In this document: in pieces, positions 22,898 through 34,680 of the stretch
How the letters are laid out: every line of letters starts with the position of its first letter
Numbering within the stretch: the stretch's first letter is position 1
Origin: Apodospora peruviana
Lineage: Eukaryota; Ascomycota; Sordariomycetes; Sordariales; Lasiosphaeriaceae
Assembly (NCBI GenBank): GCA_033439685.1
Contig: JAUEDM010000001.1
Coordinates: forward strand, 2,294,001-2,358,000
Length of the DNA: 64,000 nt
Direction: 5' to 3'
Notes under the pieces: model-generated
Databases searched by the model: none
What the model was told of the DNA's origin: nothing
Seen by the model: the letters and a program-made list of their open reading frames with translations, nothing else
Program-made: the position numbers and the translations under genes

Positions 22898-24467
22898 CTG
22901 AGTTGGCGTACATACTTGCATATCTACAGATTGCAAGACAGGTGGATGGAAAAGAGTGGTTTTCCGCATATGCATAGATTCATTTTGGATTTTTTACACC
23001 TGGTGGGTAGGTATGTACTTGCCGTTTTCACTGGTATTGCTTGGATGGCTCTGCTTCTTCAAGTTCTTTTCTCCTTTTGCTTTACTTGTGGCCTAGGAAT
23101 TAGTACCATTGTATCTTACTTTTCGCGGGGTACGATTTGACGGAAGAAACTGGTCTTGTTCTGGGAAGAGGCTCCTGGTATGGTTCACGTTACCTATGAT
23201 ACGTACATGTACGTAGCATTGCGAGGCGCCTGGCGTTGGAAGGGATTGATGGATAGGTGATGATGGTGTCTACCTCAGAATACACCACACTTTAGACTTT
23301 TATTGCGAATACCCTCCATATAAGTGGGCTGTCGTACATACCTCAGCTACCTACGTTAGGTCGAAAGGCAAACGTATCAGCTAGACCGAGATAAATCAAT
23401 GTGGTAAGATATTACCATTTCCGGGAATTGTCTGCTAGAAGTAACGTTGTGCGAGCGCTTGGTGAAGTATGAAGTAGAGACGCCGGACGCTTCAGGATCG
23501 TCATACAACCCGATTCCAGAAGGGGGTCTCCTCCGCCACTCCTTGCTGAGTTTGAGGTTACCTACCGCAAAGTATGTAAAGCAAGCGTGACTGTCGGATG
23601 TATGCCTTATGGTTGCACCGAAAACCCAGTACATGATTAAGGTATATACCGCGTCATCGGACTGAGTCGTTGGTCGAGACTAAGAGGGAATCTTTCTTCC
23701 ATCTAACCCTTCTATTCTCGTTTCTGTCCGGTATTGTGTCCTTGCGCTTTTGGGTTTTGAGCGATGAGCAGTTAGATGAGTTTTATTGAGCCGTCTTTGT
23801 TATTTCTCCCGTTCATCCAATAATGACATTTCTTTAGTCCAAACCCCAGGGGTCATGTTAGGTGGCCATCACATTCAAAGATTCAGGGGGGAAAGGGGCA
23901 CATAGGTTACGGAGAGAGCTACTGCTTAGCTACCTAGGTAAAGTAAGCGAGCGGTTGAAGACCAGAGAATCACGCGTAGGTATGTTGATTGCACGACTCC
24001 TTTTAGGCAAGGAGATCAAGATAGCTAGGTAGGTAGTGATAGCATCATCTTGCTTTGAAAGGGAGGTGTGTTTAGGTCCGAGACATATGTTGTACTACAT
24101 GCCTATTTACGATGTCTCTCTTGGAGTGACACCGTAGTGTGGCTTATTCGGCGAGGGATGCCGAGGTTATTTCAAGCTGGGTACCGTACCAAGATGCCTA
24201 CATCTACAATTATTGAGGAAGGCCGAGATAACTTGCGCTTGCCCTCGATCAGACAGCTACCTATATACGTATGTGTATCAAGCTAATTGAACTTACTTCT
24301 ATTCTGTTCTCGTATCCTGGCTCCAAAGAAAAGCGCCAGCTGGACCAACTGTCGTTGATGTAAGAAATAAACAGCCCGGAAGTTAGAAAGGGGTTGATAT
24401 CCATGTGGTGAGACTGGCTCACCTCGAGACATTCCCAGGGTCACCCCTGGTATGTATCACCCCAGGG

Positions 24468-24870
24468 GGCCGGGAGGAGAACGGACAGGCCGAATGAAAG
24501 CCCGGCCCATCCGGACTCGGGATTCGGTTCCCGTCTGTCTGCCATCCACGTTTATGAAGATGAGTTGTGGGTGAATTAGTGGCTTGTAGCGGTCTACACC
24601 TCTACCATGCCGAGCAGCCAATGGGTAGATGGCTTCCAAGATTTCTCCTGGTGTTTGTCTCGGACTTTGCGAGAGCCTGTTGTGGAAGTTACCTAGTTTT
24701 CCGATCTTGTCGAGGGGGAAGCTGTTTCCTTTGAAATTGCAGATCGCCAAGGCAGATCTGTGCATGTGGCATGTCGTTTCCATTTCCCTTGCCGAATGTT
24801 TCCACCGTTGCTGCGTTTCCGGATGCCAGCAGGAACACGATGCCCAAAGCCACGAGTTTGTCAAAGGCAT
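24468..24870 (-). pseudogene. Possible frameshifted small secreted protein
   Basis: On the minus strand an ATG at 24870-24868 is followed, one base out of frame, by 60 open codons (24868-24689) that read like a secretion signal and mature start: FDKLVALGIVFLLASGNAA and then TVETFGKGNGNDM. At that frame's end lies a GTAACT donor-like site and about 100 bp on a GGTAG acceptor, after which a short frame reaches a TGA near 24468. One missing base near 24866 would explain the break. No family is recognised. It could be chance, but the hydrophobic core followed by an Ala-x-Ala-type site is strong for random sequence. Confidence 0.3.
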
Positions 24871-25819
24871 GGGAGCTGGGTTGGCCACCGCCTGATCGGG
24901 TTGGAAGATCACAGCATGGGTACTGTCGTACATGCCTTACATATCACGGTAGGTAGATAGACCGATCATTGGGTAATAATTATCGAAAGCTAACATAATG
25001 CATGCCCAGTCTCCGAAAATCCTACCGGGAACGGGGCGGCAGTTGTGAGGGTGGTGGCGGCCTTCTTGCCTTTTTCTAGCAAGCCGGCGTCTGGCTGGAC
25101 GGCATCTCTTGATCTGGCCAAGATAACCTTCCTCATGCAGGCCAGTCACCCACGCACCTTTATGCAAGTCAACTGCAGGTTAAGTCCAGTGAGGGGTTAG
25201 CTTTATCTCCAACTTTGCATGGCATCCCCTGCAGAGATTAGGAACCGCTTCGATTACTGTCGCCAGTTGGGCACGATACACAGCATCGCAAGCCTTCATG
25301 TGCAATAGCTTTCATTCAGGGTCGACCGCTGTTCGCTCTTGTGGTAGAGGTAACGCCATGATGGCCACTGGCTTTGTAATTATACATAGAATTAAAACAG
25401 ACATATAAGATCTTCTCGCATCATCTACTACATACACCCTGCGACTTCTTTATTCTATCTCTATGTTCCTATCTCTCACAACATACGAAACTAGATGGTT
25501 TAAAGCTCCCTCGTAGCACTGTGAGCTAAAGGATTTCCGATATAACCTCATGTTTACAATCCAGTTTCTTCACGATACCTAGGATACAGTACGGGTCTCT
25601 ATACGTGCCATACAACCTCTTGCGTCGCTCTCACCTCCTTCTCACCTCATCTGTTGAGCCAACTTTCGCACCAGCTTGCCCCTTCCTCCAGACCTGTTCT
25701 GTTCCGAAAAAGGGAAGCACATCTCAGAACTGGGCAAACTCATCGACGTGTTTCCTTGAAGGCGATCTGTCAACATTGGCTACCTAGGTAGGTACCTAAC
25801 ACTTACAGCAAACTCATAA

Positions 25820-25850
25820 TACACTCACGATACACTCACGATACACTCAC
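25820..25850 (+). repeat. 11-bp tandem repeat
   Basis: TACACTCACGA is repeated 2.8 times head to tail, about 160-190 bp upstream of the permease start codon. It could be a binding-site array or just a short satellite. Confidence 0.8.
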
Positions 25851-26006
25851 ACTTACACCTGCAGTAGAAATTTTCATTTCCAATCCTTCAGAAACAAGTC
25901 AACCACAATAATAGCTTGAGAACCTTGCTACCCTTTTCTTTCTTTTTGCATTTTTTTATTTAAAAAAAAAACCAAGTTTTTTTCTCGCTCCAACCACACA
26001 ACCAAG

Positions 26007-27650
26007 ATGGGTACATTTATACCACCCATCAACGAAAAGAACCCAGAGGACTTGCAGGAGGTCGCAATGTATCCCTCAGAAGCCGGGCGCCTGTCATCGT
26101 CCATCGACGAAAATGCGGTGCATAAATCCGAGTTCAGTGCCGGTGACAGCCTCTACGCCAGAATGCAGAGATTCGCCGGCCGATTCGGCGTGGAAGAGCG
26201 AGGCATCGAGCGCGTTCCCAGCGACGAAAGAACCGACTCGGGCTTGTCAAAGATTGGTACAATGGTGAGAGAAAAACAACAAGAACCTATGTGTCTCACT
26301 GGGCCTATACTAACTGAGCAAAAACAAATATTGCAGTGGCTTTCCGCCAACATGGTCGTGTCTACATTCGCCGTAGGCGCCATCTCGGTCACCATCTTTG
26401 GCCTGGGCTTCGTCGACGCGGCCCTGACCCTGCTGTTCATCAACCTCCTCGGCATCCTGCCGGTCTGCTTCTTCTCAACCTTCGGTCCGCGGTTCGGCCT
26501 CCGACAGATGGTTCTCTCTCGCTTCTACTTTGGCTACTACGGCGTCAAGGTGGCCGCGGCACTCAACGTCGTTATCTGCCTGGGCTGGTCCTCGGTGAAC
26601 GTCATCGTCGGCGCGCAGCTGTTCCACGCCATCAACTCGAACATGCCCGGATGGGCCGGCATCTTGCTCATTTCCGTCCTGACCATGGTCATCTGCATCT
26701 TCGGCTACAAAGTCGTCCACGTTTACGAGCGGTGGTCGTGGATCCCGTGCTTTGTCATTTTTCTGATCGTCATCGGCGAGTTCGCCCACTCGGGCAACTT
26801 CGACAGCCTGCTACCCCTGAAAACCGGTACATCCGAGGCCGGCGCCGTTCTGTCCTACTCGGCCTCCGTCTTTGGGTTTGCCGCCGGTTGGTGCGTCTAT
26901 GCGGCCGACTACACCGTCTATCAGCCCGTCAGCAGCCCGAGGATGTCGGTCTTCCTCTGGACCTTTGGCGGCCTCTTCTTCCCGCTGGTCTTCTGCGAGC
27001 TCCTCGGCGCGGCGATCGCAACAGCCACCGTCACCAATCTCGACTTTCAGTCTGCCTACGAAGAGTCGGGCATCGGGGGTCTCTTCGCCACCGTCCTCGT
27101 GCCTCCGCTCGGCCGCTTCGGCGAGTTCTGCGTCGTCATCCTCGCACTCTCCATCACGGCCAACAACTGCCCAAACATCTACTCCGTTTCGCTATCCCTA
27201 CAGGTCCTCGCCCACAAGACCCAACGCGTGCCGCGCTTCCTGTGGACCTTTATCGGCACCTGCATCTACGTCGCCATCTCTGTCCCGGGCTACGACCACT
27301 TCGCTTCCTGGCTAGAGAACTTCATGCTCATCATCGGCTACTGGCTCGCCATATACGAAGGCGTCGCCCTGTCGGAGCACTTTGTCTTCAAGCGCGGTTT
27401 CAGCGGCTATCGGCCCGAGGACTACACCAACCCCAAGGCCCTGCCGCCCGGATTCGCCGCGACGGCGGCCGTCGGGTTCGGAGTCATGGGCGCTGCTCTC
27501 GGCATGGCGCAGGTCTGGTACACCGGCCCCATTGCCAGGCTGGCTGGCACCGAGTCGGGTGTCGATATCGGCTTTGAGCTCGCCTTCGGGTTCACTGTCA
27601 TATCTTATGTCATCATGAGGACCTTGGAGAAGAGCTATTTCCATAGATGA
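26007..27650 (+). CDS. Purine-cytosine permease, NCS1 family (Fcy2-like)
   Basis: Plasma-membrane proton symporter for cytosine and purines, also the entry route for 5-fluorocytosine. Exons 26007-26264 and 26337-27650 give 523 residues. The 72 nt intron has GTGAGA, a perfect TACTAAC branch and TTGCAG; it lacks stops and is a multiple of three, so the unspliced frame looks coding. A cytosolic N-terminus of about 85 residues precedes twelve predicted membrane helices. The Pro-poor first helix (NMVVSTFAVGAISVTIFGLG), SRFYFGYYGVK and a Trp-rich helix with CLGWSSVNVIVG match the Fcy group rather than the Fur group of NCS1. Substrate range among purines and cytosine is inferred. Confidence 0.9.
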   Translation: MGTFIPPINEKNPEDLQEVAMYPSEAGRLSSSIDENAVHKSEFSAGDSLYARMQRFAGRFGVEERGIERVPSDERTDSGLSKIGTMVREKQQEPMCLTGPILTEQKQILQWLSANMVVSTFAVGAISVTIFGLGFVDAALTLLFINLLGILPVCFFSTFGPRFGLRQMVLSRFYFGYYGVKVAAALNVVICLGWSSVNVIVGAQLFHAINSNMPGWAGILLISVLTMVICIFGYKVVHVYERWSWIPCFVIFLIVIGEFAHSGNFDSLLPLKTGTSEAGAVLSYSASVFGFAAGWCVYAADYTVYQPVSSPRMSVFLWTFGGLFFPLVFCELLGAAIATATVTNLDFQSAYEESGIGGLFATVLVPPLGRFGEFCVVILALSITANNCPNIYSVSLSLQVLAHKTQRVPRFLWTFIGTCIYVAISVPGYDHFASWLENFMLIIGYWLAIYEGVALSEHFVFKRGFSGYRPEDYTNPKALPPGFAATAAVGFGVMGAALGMAQVWYTGPIARLAGTESGVDIGFELAFGFTVISYVIMRTLEKSYFHR

Positions 27651-28311
27651 GATTTCAGGAAGGAGTTGTAAAGGTCTTTGTGTCTGGAAGCGGGTTTGAA
27701 TTTTTTATTTCGAATGAAACTCGAATCTTTCCCCTGTTCTCTATTATATGACGTTATCAACGTTTTGAACGAGTCATGACATGGCATCTGGCGAGCAAAA
27801 GGGAAATGGCAGCTTGAATTATTGCGAACGTGGGCATGATTTTGACTTGCACAGCCCATTATCGAACACTAGGTAGTTCGATGATACCCATATATGAATG
27901 CAACGAACATAAACTGCAAACATGCAAATCACAGTATGGTAATATTGTGGAAGAAAAGGGGCAAGGCTTGGCATTTAAAAGACTGATCACAAGTGAGCCA
28001 GTACTAGAGCTAGTGCATACCTAGATAGATGCCTACCTGACCATAGTGTACCTACACAAACAGCAGGGCCTTCCGTACGTTGTCTATATAATGTATTTCA
28101 AGTAGATACATATATCACTGTCTGTTCCTTCAGAGGTGGCCATGGTCACCCCATCAAAACAAGCGCAGACGTTCGAATCCCCTATGCTCCTTTCCACGGC
28201 CATGGAGCGCGGCCGATCGGTAGCGAGGGGAGCCACCTGCATTCATGTCTGGAGCATCGAGACAACGACTCTTCCCCCCCCGACGGGAGTCATCTCTTTT
28301 CACACCTCTGT
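27651..28311. other. Convergent spacer between permease and Dus3
   Basis: AT-rich 660 bp holding two 3' ends. No supported gene; a TACCTAGATAGATGCCTACC block lies near 28017. A tRNA-like GTTCGAATCCC string at about 28172 was examined and rejected. Confidence 0.45.
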
Positions 28312-30618
28312 TCATCCCTCAGCCTCAATCTCGTAGCTGTTTGATTTGTGTTTCGGCTGGAAGTTGAACTCGGTTGGGGCCGGACCAAGGAACATCTCGC
28401 TGGAAGAAATTGTCAATATAAGCTTATCAAAGCATATTTGTTGTTAACGATATAGTAAGGAAAAAAGCCTCTCACCTGATCTTAATCCAGTCCTTGTAAT
28501 TCTTACTCGCAAGGAGCGTCTCAAGATCGTCCCGCCCACGGTAAGCAGGGGGGCGCTCATTAATACTGGGCGGGAGGTGCTCCAGAATCCCAATCGGCAC
28601 GTAACGACTGAAAAAGCTGAGGAACTCCAACAGAAACCGTCTCGTGTAGTTGATGCCCAGCTCGTCAGACCCCCAGGCCTCCATGCCGTACCGCGCAAAC
28701 TTTTCGACGTACGCCAGCCGCTCCGTCGCCGACTTGTCGAGGTACTGCCCCTTCTCAATCTCCTCAAAGATCCACGGCTTGATCAGGGCGCCTCGGCCAA
28801 TCATGACGCTGTCCACCTTGGCATTGTCAAGGTGGTCATAGTAGTCAACGTGTGAGAAACAGTCGCCATTGCCCAAGAAGTACATCTTGCCTCCGTTCGG
28901 CAACGTGTTCTCCTCCGCCATGCGGACCGTTTCGGACAGATCGTTGTTCGTCTCGTTGTACTGCTTGATCAGAGCCGCACACTCGGCGATGTAGCCCCAG
29001 TCGGCGGCCCTGGTGTACCGCTGCTGTCGAGTCCGGCCGTGCAAGGTGACGGCCGCACAGCCGGGTGCACCGAGCTGATCGCGCATATCCGGGCCGCCGA
29101 GGGCCAGGCGCTCGACGAGCTTTTGGGCCGTGTGCTTGTCGTCCCTGACACCCATTCTGATCTTGGCAGTGATCGGCACTTCCCCAGACACGGCGTTCAT
29201 GCCCCTGATCATCTTCTCCAGTCGTGCAGGAGCGTCCAGCAGGGCCGATCCCGCCCCGGACTTGTAGATCATATCGATGGGACAACCGCAGTTTATATCG
29301 ATTAGACGAAGGTGCGGTAGAAATCGCGTCAACGTCTCCGTCGCTTTAACGGCAATCCAGGGAGCGTGAGCAGTAATCTGCACGCCAAATTTGAGATCCT
29401 TGGAGTTGTCGTAACCCTGGACGACGGGCCCTGTTGGGTTGAACCGAGGAGGCGTGACCTCGGACTCGTGCGCCCTCATCAGCGTCCAGTCTGCCTTTTG
29501 TCCTTGCAGCAGGGGAAGTCCCAGAGCCATCTCGGAGTAGGTCACCTGGGCGCCCAGCTCCACGCACAGGCGGCGGAATGGAAGATTTCCCTGGGTCGTT
29601 AAAGGCGCAAGAACGGGCGTTTCGCGTCCAAAGTAGATCCTCCTCTTCTCTGATGGCTTGAAAGGGGGCTCGGTGTACTGAGCTCTGTATTCGTTAGTCT
29701 CGTCCGAGTCGGCCGCCTTTTGCTTGTGGTAATGTTTCCGGGAGAGCTCTGTGTCCTTGGCAAGCCACTCGAGGTACTCTTCGGATTTTTGGAGGTTTAT
29801 CCTCTTCTTGGAGAGATCGAACTTGACCTGAGGAGGCACAACGTTCATCACCCCGGGCTTTACCTCGCCGGCATCCTCGCCACCGGCTAGAGTCTTACCG
29901 GAGTCTCCCAGGAGCACCAGCTCCTTTCGGCCATCTTCGTGCTCGATCTCCTTCATATGGCTTTTCACATAGAGACAGCGCCAGCCGGAGGGGCACTTGC
30001 CATAAGCGTCGAACACGGGGCATTTGCCACCGAAAGTTTCCAGATCGGGGCGTCGGCCTTCCTTTAGATACTTTCGAATATCGTGGAGTGCGTTACAGCG
30101 ATCCCCGAACTTGCAGGGCCTCGGAGAAAATTCGTTGGTCCAGGCCACTGAGTTGCACAGGCGCACGGCATCCGAAAAAGTGCCAAACTCTCGTTCTTTA
30201 TTCTGGCCTTTCTGCTTCTTCCGCTTCCCGTCACGGCCGCCGTTCTGCTGATTGTCCTGAGGGTTAGGAGCAGTTCTACCTTCAGCAGCGTCATCGTCCT
30301 CAACAGGCGCCCTCTCATCAACAATGGGCAACTGGCCGGGAGCCAATATGAGATATCTAAGAAACGATTTAGCAGAATCCACAATACCGTTCGCTACAAA
30401 TGAAAAGCTTACTCTTCCTTGATCATAGCCACTCCCCTCATTCTCTCCCTCTGCAGCGGTTTCTGGGCTGTATCCCGAGAAACCTCTGCTGCGGAGTTAT
30501 CAAGCCTCACTCTCTTAAGAGCTGGCCCATCATTTGAGAGAGTTGAATCTGGACTACCGGTGCCGCTGCCATTGATCTCGTCTTCGGTTCGCTTCAATGT
30601 CACCTGAGGCTCGGCCAT
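28312..30618 (-). CDS. DUS3: tRNA-dihydrouridine(47) synthase Dus3
   Basis: FMN- and NADPH-dependent enzyme that reduces uridine 47 in the variable loop of cytoplasmic tRNAs. Exons 30618-30413, 30356-28476 and 28399-28312 give 724 residues; the start is MAEPQVTLKR. Two CCCH zinc fingers lie near 150-160 (PCKFGDRCNALH) and 181-202 (CPVFDAYGKC, GWRC, SHM), a mark of the Dus3 branch. The TIM-barrel catalytic part follows with LAPLTTQGNLPFRRLC, QITAHAP and DINCGCPID holding the catalytic cysteine, then TLHGRTRQQRY, GNGDCFS and MIGRGAL for FMN phosphate binding. The helical C-terminal domain ends in the short third exon (FLGPAPTEFNFQPKHKSN). Introns are 56 and 76 nt. Confidence 0.94.
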
Positions 30619-31698
30619 TTTTCTCGATGAGAGACGATTCCACAAGACAACCTCGAAAATGAGCTCAATGAATGGTGGTACTGGCGTTCCGGGTATGGGG
30701 TTGGATGAGATGAGCTACTCGGTGCAACTCAACAAGGCCTGAAAGGCTGAAAGACTGAGAGAAAACAACTTCGGCGATTTTTACGGATTATGAAGGCAAC
30801 ATTCGGGGCGGACGACAGACGGCCCCACAGCGGGGTTTGGTCCAGCACGACGGGAAGGTGCAGGTGCAGCGGACGCTCCAGCAGCGCAGGTTCAACCCCG
30901 ACGACTTTCAACCCAGTAATTACCTCCTGGAGTTGGTATTAGAAGCTGGGCAGGAAAGCATTTTTCACTTGTTCAGCGGAAAGCTTCAGTAATGTGAGAT
31001 AGCTTCAGCCCATGGATATCATCTCATTGGTACGTAGGTATCCGTACTTTCATCTGAACTCATATCGCCAAGACACCCCAACTCTCTGGAAGTACCTTGG
31101 CAGGTGCTTATTAGATAAAAGAACTTCCTCACCTCACTCCTAGGATATAGCAGAAGCCAACCACGTATACGATCATTCTACGTCCATCGATGTGAATGGA
31201 CTCGAAGTTCAACGGAAGATTATTGGTTTATGTTATCAGAGCTGCCAATTGAGAAGTAATTCCCGGTACAGATTTCTTGAGCGAGGTGGATACTCCGCAG
31301 CGTCCCAAGAAGGAAATGCCACATTAAGTCGCAGCGAACGAACCCCTCCCGTCCGTACTCCGTCCTTCTGCGTGTTTTAGGCTTTTAGCATGCAAGGGCC
31401 CGCACTCAAGGGCTGACAACCTGCGACGTCCAGTTGCCCTCCAATTAAAGACTGGGCTGCGACCGAGCGACCAAGAAAGTCGACAGGGCGCTGCGGCTCA
31501 AAACTACGACCTCACCTCATGCCTTTCGCCATTCCGGACATGTCCATGCAGCTCAGGTTGCCCACGCCGCACGTCCCGACCGCCAGACACCGCACGGCCA
31601 ACAATAACAACTACTGCAACAACAACTGACCACTCTCCAGTTACTACGACGTCGCCGGTGCTCCTGGTCCCCTCGAGAAATGACCATACAATCCCACA
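30619..31698. promoter_or_regulatory. Divergent promoter region, Dus3 / kelch protein
   Basis: A 1.08 kb region between outward-facing start codons. No supported gene. A TACGTAGGTATCC block lies near 31030. Confidence 0.4.
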
Positions 31699-33486
31699 AT
31701 GGCTGACCAGGCCAGAGGAGCAGCTGCTGCCGCACGAGACCGGGACCGGGACCGGGTGCCGCAGTCGCCGCAGAGACTCGGAACGGGGAAGGTTGTGCGT
31801 TCCCAAAAGATATCAAACGCTACGTCGCCTACGGACGCGCGAGCACCGCCGTTACCACCAACTGCAGAAGTCGACACTGACCACATTCCCGACCGCGCGC
31901 CGCCGATACCCCGCTCGCACACCCCGGGGCACCTGTCGTCCAAGAGCCAGGACCGCCGCCGCAAGCCCTCCGAGCTCTCGATTCGGCAGCGCTCGCAGTC
32001 CGCCGCCGGAGGAGGCACTCCCCTCGCTCTCTCCGCCAACTCCCTCACGTCGGCCCCCTTTTCCGCCGCCTCCTCTCAGGCCGCATTCCATTCCGCAGCC
32101 TCGTCCAAAACACCGACCCCGACCTCCGCAACAGCACGACACGCGAGCAACGCAAGCGAAAACAACAATGCCGAGCCAACCAGTGCTACGAGCGCTGTTA
32201 CTACTACAACACGTGAAAGGCATGACTCTTCGGCCGGCAGCGGCAAGGAGACCACGGGAAGCGGGAGCAACAATACTGGAAGGCGGCCGACCGCCGGCTT
32301 GCGCTCCACCTCGGCCATCGCGAGCAGGGCGGGCGCGGCATCCGTCATGCCATCCCGTGTGAGCGCGAACCGCGTGGCCCAGGCTGCTGCTGCGGGCGGC
32401 GCCGGCGGTGTCCACACGGCGTTCCCGCCGCTGGCTGACCCCAGGACGTCGCCCGACGTGCCGGCTGCGCCGTCCTCAGGTATGTACTGGAGCCGAGCGC
32501 CCGTGTCCGGGGCCCCGCACACGTCGCTGCGCGCGCACACGACCACGCTGGTGGGATCTAATGTGTACGTGTTTGGAGGATGCGACTCGCGCGCGTGCTT
32601 CAACGCGCTGTACGTGCTCGATGCCGACGCCTTCTACTGGTCCGTGCCGCAAGTGGTTGGGGAGGTGCCCGTCCCGCTGCGTGCCATGACGTGCACCGCC
32701 GTGGGCAAGAAGCTGGTGATTTTCGGCGGCGGCGACGGCCCGGCGTACTACAACGATGTCTACGTGCTGGACACGGTCAATTTCCGCTGGTCGAGGCCGC
32801 GGATACTTGGGGATCGGGTGCCGTCCAAGCGACGGGCACACACGGCGTGCCTGTACAAGAACGGCATCTACGTCTTTGGCGGCGGCGATGGCGTCCGGGC
32901 CTTGAACGACATTTGGCGGCTTGACGTCAGCGACATTACCAAGATGTCGTGGAAGCTGATATCTGGCCCGTCTTCTTCGGGGGGGAGCAGCGAGAGCAAC
33001 CGATCTCCGGCCACGGCGACAAAAGACCTCCGGCCGAAGGCGCGAGGCTACCACACCGCCAACATGGTGGGCAGCAAGCTTATTATTTACGGCGGTTCGG
33101 ACGGCGGCGAATGTTTTAACGACGTGTGGGTGTACGACGTGGAGACGCACGTCTGGAAGGCTGTCAGTATTCCGGTTACCTTCCGGCGGCTGTCGCACAC
33201 GGCCACCATAGTCGGCTCGTATCTGTTTGTGATTGGCGGCCACGACGGCAACGAGTACTCCAACGATGTGCTGCTGCTTAACCTCGTCACCATGTCGTGG
33301 GACAGGCGGAAGGTGTACGGGCTCCCTCCCAGCGGGAGAGGCTATCATGGTACCGTGCTGTACGATAGTCGGTTGCTGATGATTGGCGGCTTTGATGGCA
33401 GCGAGGTCTTTGGCGATGCGTGGATCCTCGAGCTGGCTGTGCATGCGTACTATTCGCAGATCAGTCACTTTACCATTGATGTCTAG
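31699..33486 (+). CDS. Kelch-repeat protein, Ser/Thr/Ala-rich N-terminus
   Basis: Single exon, 595 residues. The first 250 are disordered and rich in Ser, Thr, Ala and Pro with basic RRK-type patches and many potential phosphorylation sites. Six kelch blades then form a propeller from about 260 to 590: VYVFGGCDSRACFNALYVLD, VIFGGGDGPAYYNDVYVLD, YVFGGGDGVRALNDIWRLD, IIYGGSDGGECFNDVWVYD, FVIGGHDGNEYSNDVLLL and LMIGGFDGSEVFGDAWILE. There is no BTB or coiled-coil partner domain, unlike the other kelch gene here. Such proteins act as scaffolds, for example in cell polarity or vesicle traffic, but nothing in the sequence decides the partner. Confidence 0.8.
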   Translation: MADQARGAAAAARDRDRDRVPQSPQRLGTGKVVRSQKISNATSPTDARAPPLPPTAEVDTDHIPDRAPPIPRSHTPGHLSSKSQDRRRKPSELSIRQRSQSAAGGGTPLALSANSLTSAPFSAASSQAAFHSAASSKTPTPTSATARHASNASENNNAEPTSATSAVTTTTRERHDSSAGSGKETTGSGSNNTGRRPTAGLRSTSAIASRAGAASVMPSRVSANRVAQAAAAGGAGGVHTAFPPLADPRTSPDVPAAPSSGMYWSRAPVSGAPHTSLRAHTTTLVGSNVYVFGGCDSRACFNALYVLDADAFYWSVPQVVGEVPVPLRAMTCTAVGKKLVIFGGGDGPAYYNDVYVLDTVNFRWSRPRILGDRVPSKRRAHTACLYKNGIYVFGGGDGVRALNDIWRLDVSDITKMSWKLISGPSSSGGSSESNRSPATATKDLRPKARGYHTANMVGSKLIIYGGSDGGECFNDVWVYDVETHVWKAVSIPVTFRRLSHTATIVGSYLFVIGGHDGNEYSNDVLLLNLVTMSWDRRKVYGLPPSGRGYHGTVLYDSRLLMIGGFDGSEVFGDAWILELAVHAYYSQISHFTIDV

Positions 33487-34680
33487 TCTGGCGTGGGCAC
33501 GGCGACGATATCAACAGGGACGAGACCTCTTCAGCAATATGATGAGGAATAAATGGCACCACCGAAATCCCTTACCGCATTTCTCTCTTTATGACTTTTG
33601 TTGTTCTGTATACAAAAGGGCGCCCACAAACACACACACATCTACAGAGAGCGAGCGAGCGAACGAGCGAAATGATGAGACGAACGAACAACAGCACCCT
33701 CTCAGCAAACGAAACGTATTAACTCGAAACAAAGAGGGAGAAGATGAAGGATTTGGCGAAGAGTATTCAAGAAGAATGCGACGACCACTTTGCTGCGCTA
33801 ATTGCACCGGAGAACGGGTTTAAGGACTGGATTGTGGAATTCGAGAGATGGAAATGAGCTTATCTGAGAAACTCACTTGAAAGAAAATGAAATGCGATGA
33901 GACTTCCATATACATTAACTAAGGTATAAACTTGATATAAAGGAAAAAGGAGATGGATGGATGGTTAGGGGCTGGTGTCGTGGTGTTGTGTTTTTGCCCC
34001 TTGATGTCTTGATTTCTTCCTACCCTCATCCTCCTTCCCCAGCCACTTGTTTTCGTCGTTTTCTCTCTCCTTTTTTCCCTTTTCACTTGGCCATGAGATT
34101 ACGAACCTTTTACCATGGACACGCACGCTATTTGCGGATCATGTTTATCTTGAAAGTACTCGTTCGGAATAGGCCAGAAGTCAATGAAAACAATGGAAAC
34201 CATCATCTCACCGTCGTCGAGTTGAGCAAACTGTGTGGTTTTTGATCATTAATGTTTCTTTTATCGTTCCTCTCCAAAGAGAGCTCTAGGAATAAACTTC
34301 TTGTACGATATATAGCCCATATTCAGATTATCCTACTTCAGGGACACATACACTCTCTCCCCTTATGCTGTACCACCTCCCATGCTCTCTCGAATCCTCC
34401 CTTGGATAGGTAGAGAAAGTGACAACAAAAAAGCAACCCCAAAAACGCCGCCATTATGCAAAGCTTTCTGATCTTCCTAACCCTCCGTCTTCTGATTTCC
34501 TCAAGGCAGATAGACAGACAGGCTTGCTCCCTCTGCTCATGAATTAAGAATAAAACAACACTTGTAATCGGAACAGGAAACTCAAAGATTCGAGTGCATT
34601 ACGACGCGTGGGGGTATATACGCTCCGAAACACCGTAAAGAGAATCCTCTGATTAGAAAGACGAGCAACTAATGTGTTGT
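33487..34680. other. Convergent spacer between kelch gene and RCF2
   Basis: 1.2 kb with two 3' ends. Contains a (GAGC/GAAC)-type simple repeat at about 33650-33690 and GGAT repeats near 33950. No supported gene. Confidence 0.4.

Larger units (their letters stand above)
22898..26006. other. 3.1 kb gene-poor spacer
   Basis: No complete gene is supported. It contains several TACCTAGGTA-like palindromes (about 23010, 23345, 23930, 24025, 24950, 25780), a relic of a small secreted protein (24468-24870, listed separately), a short tandem repeat at 25820-25850 and an A/T-rich block at 25947-25985 that forms the leader of the permease gene. Confidence 0.45.

Noticed and set aside
26336..27577. Long plus-strand frame of 413 codons inside the permease gene
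   Set aside because: It is a shifted frame of the GC-rich permease exon, rich in Arg/His/Pro/Leu with no domain; the true frame has clear membrane helices.
28165..28190. T-loop-like GTTCGAATCCC string
   Set aside because: The flanking five bases do not pair to form a T stem, and no A box lies upstream.
32476..33468. Minus-strand frame of 330 codons opposite the second kelch gene
   Set aside because: Shadow frame; the plus frame has six kelch blades.
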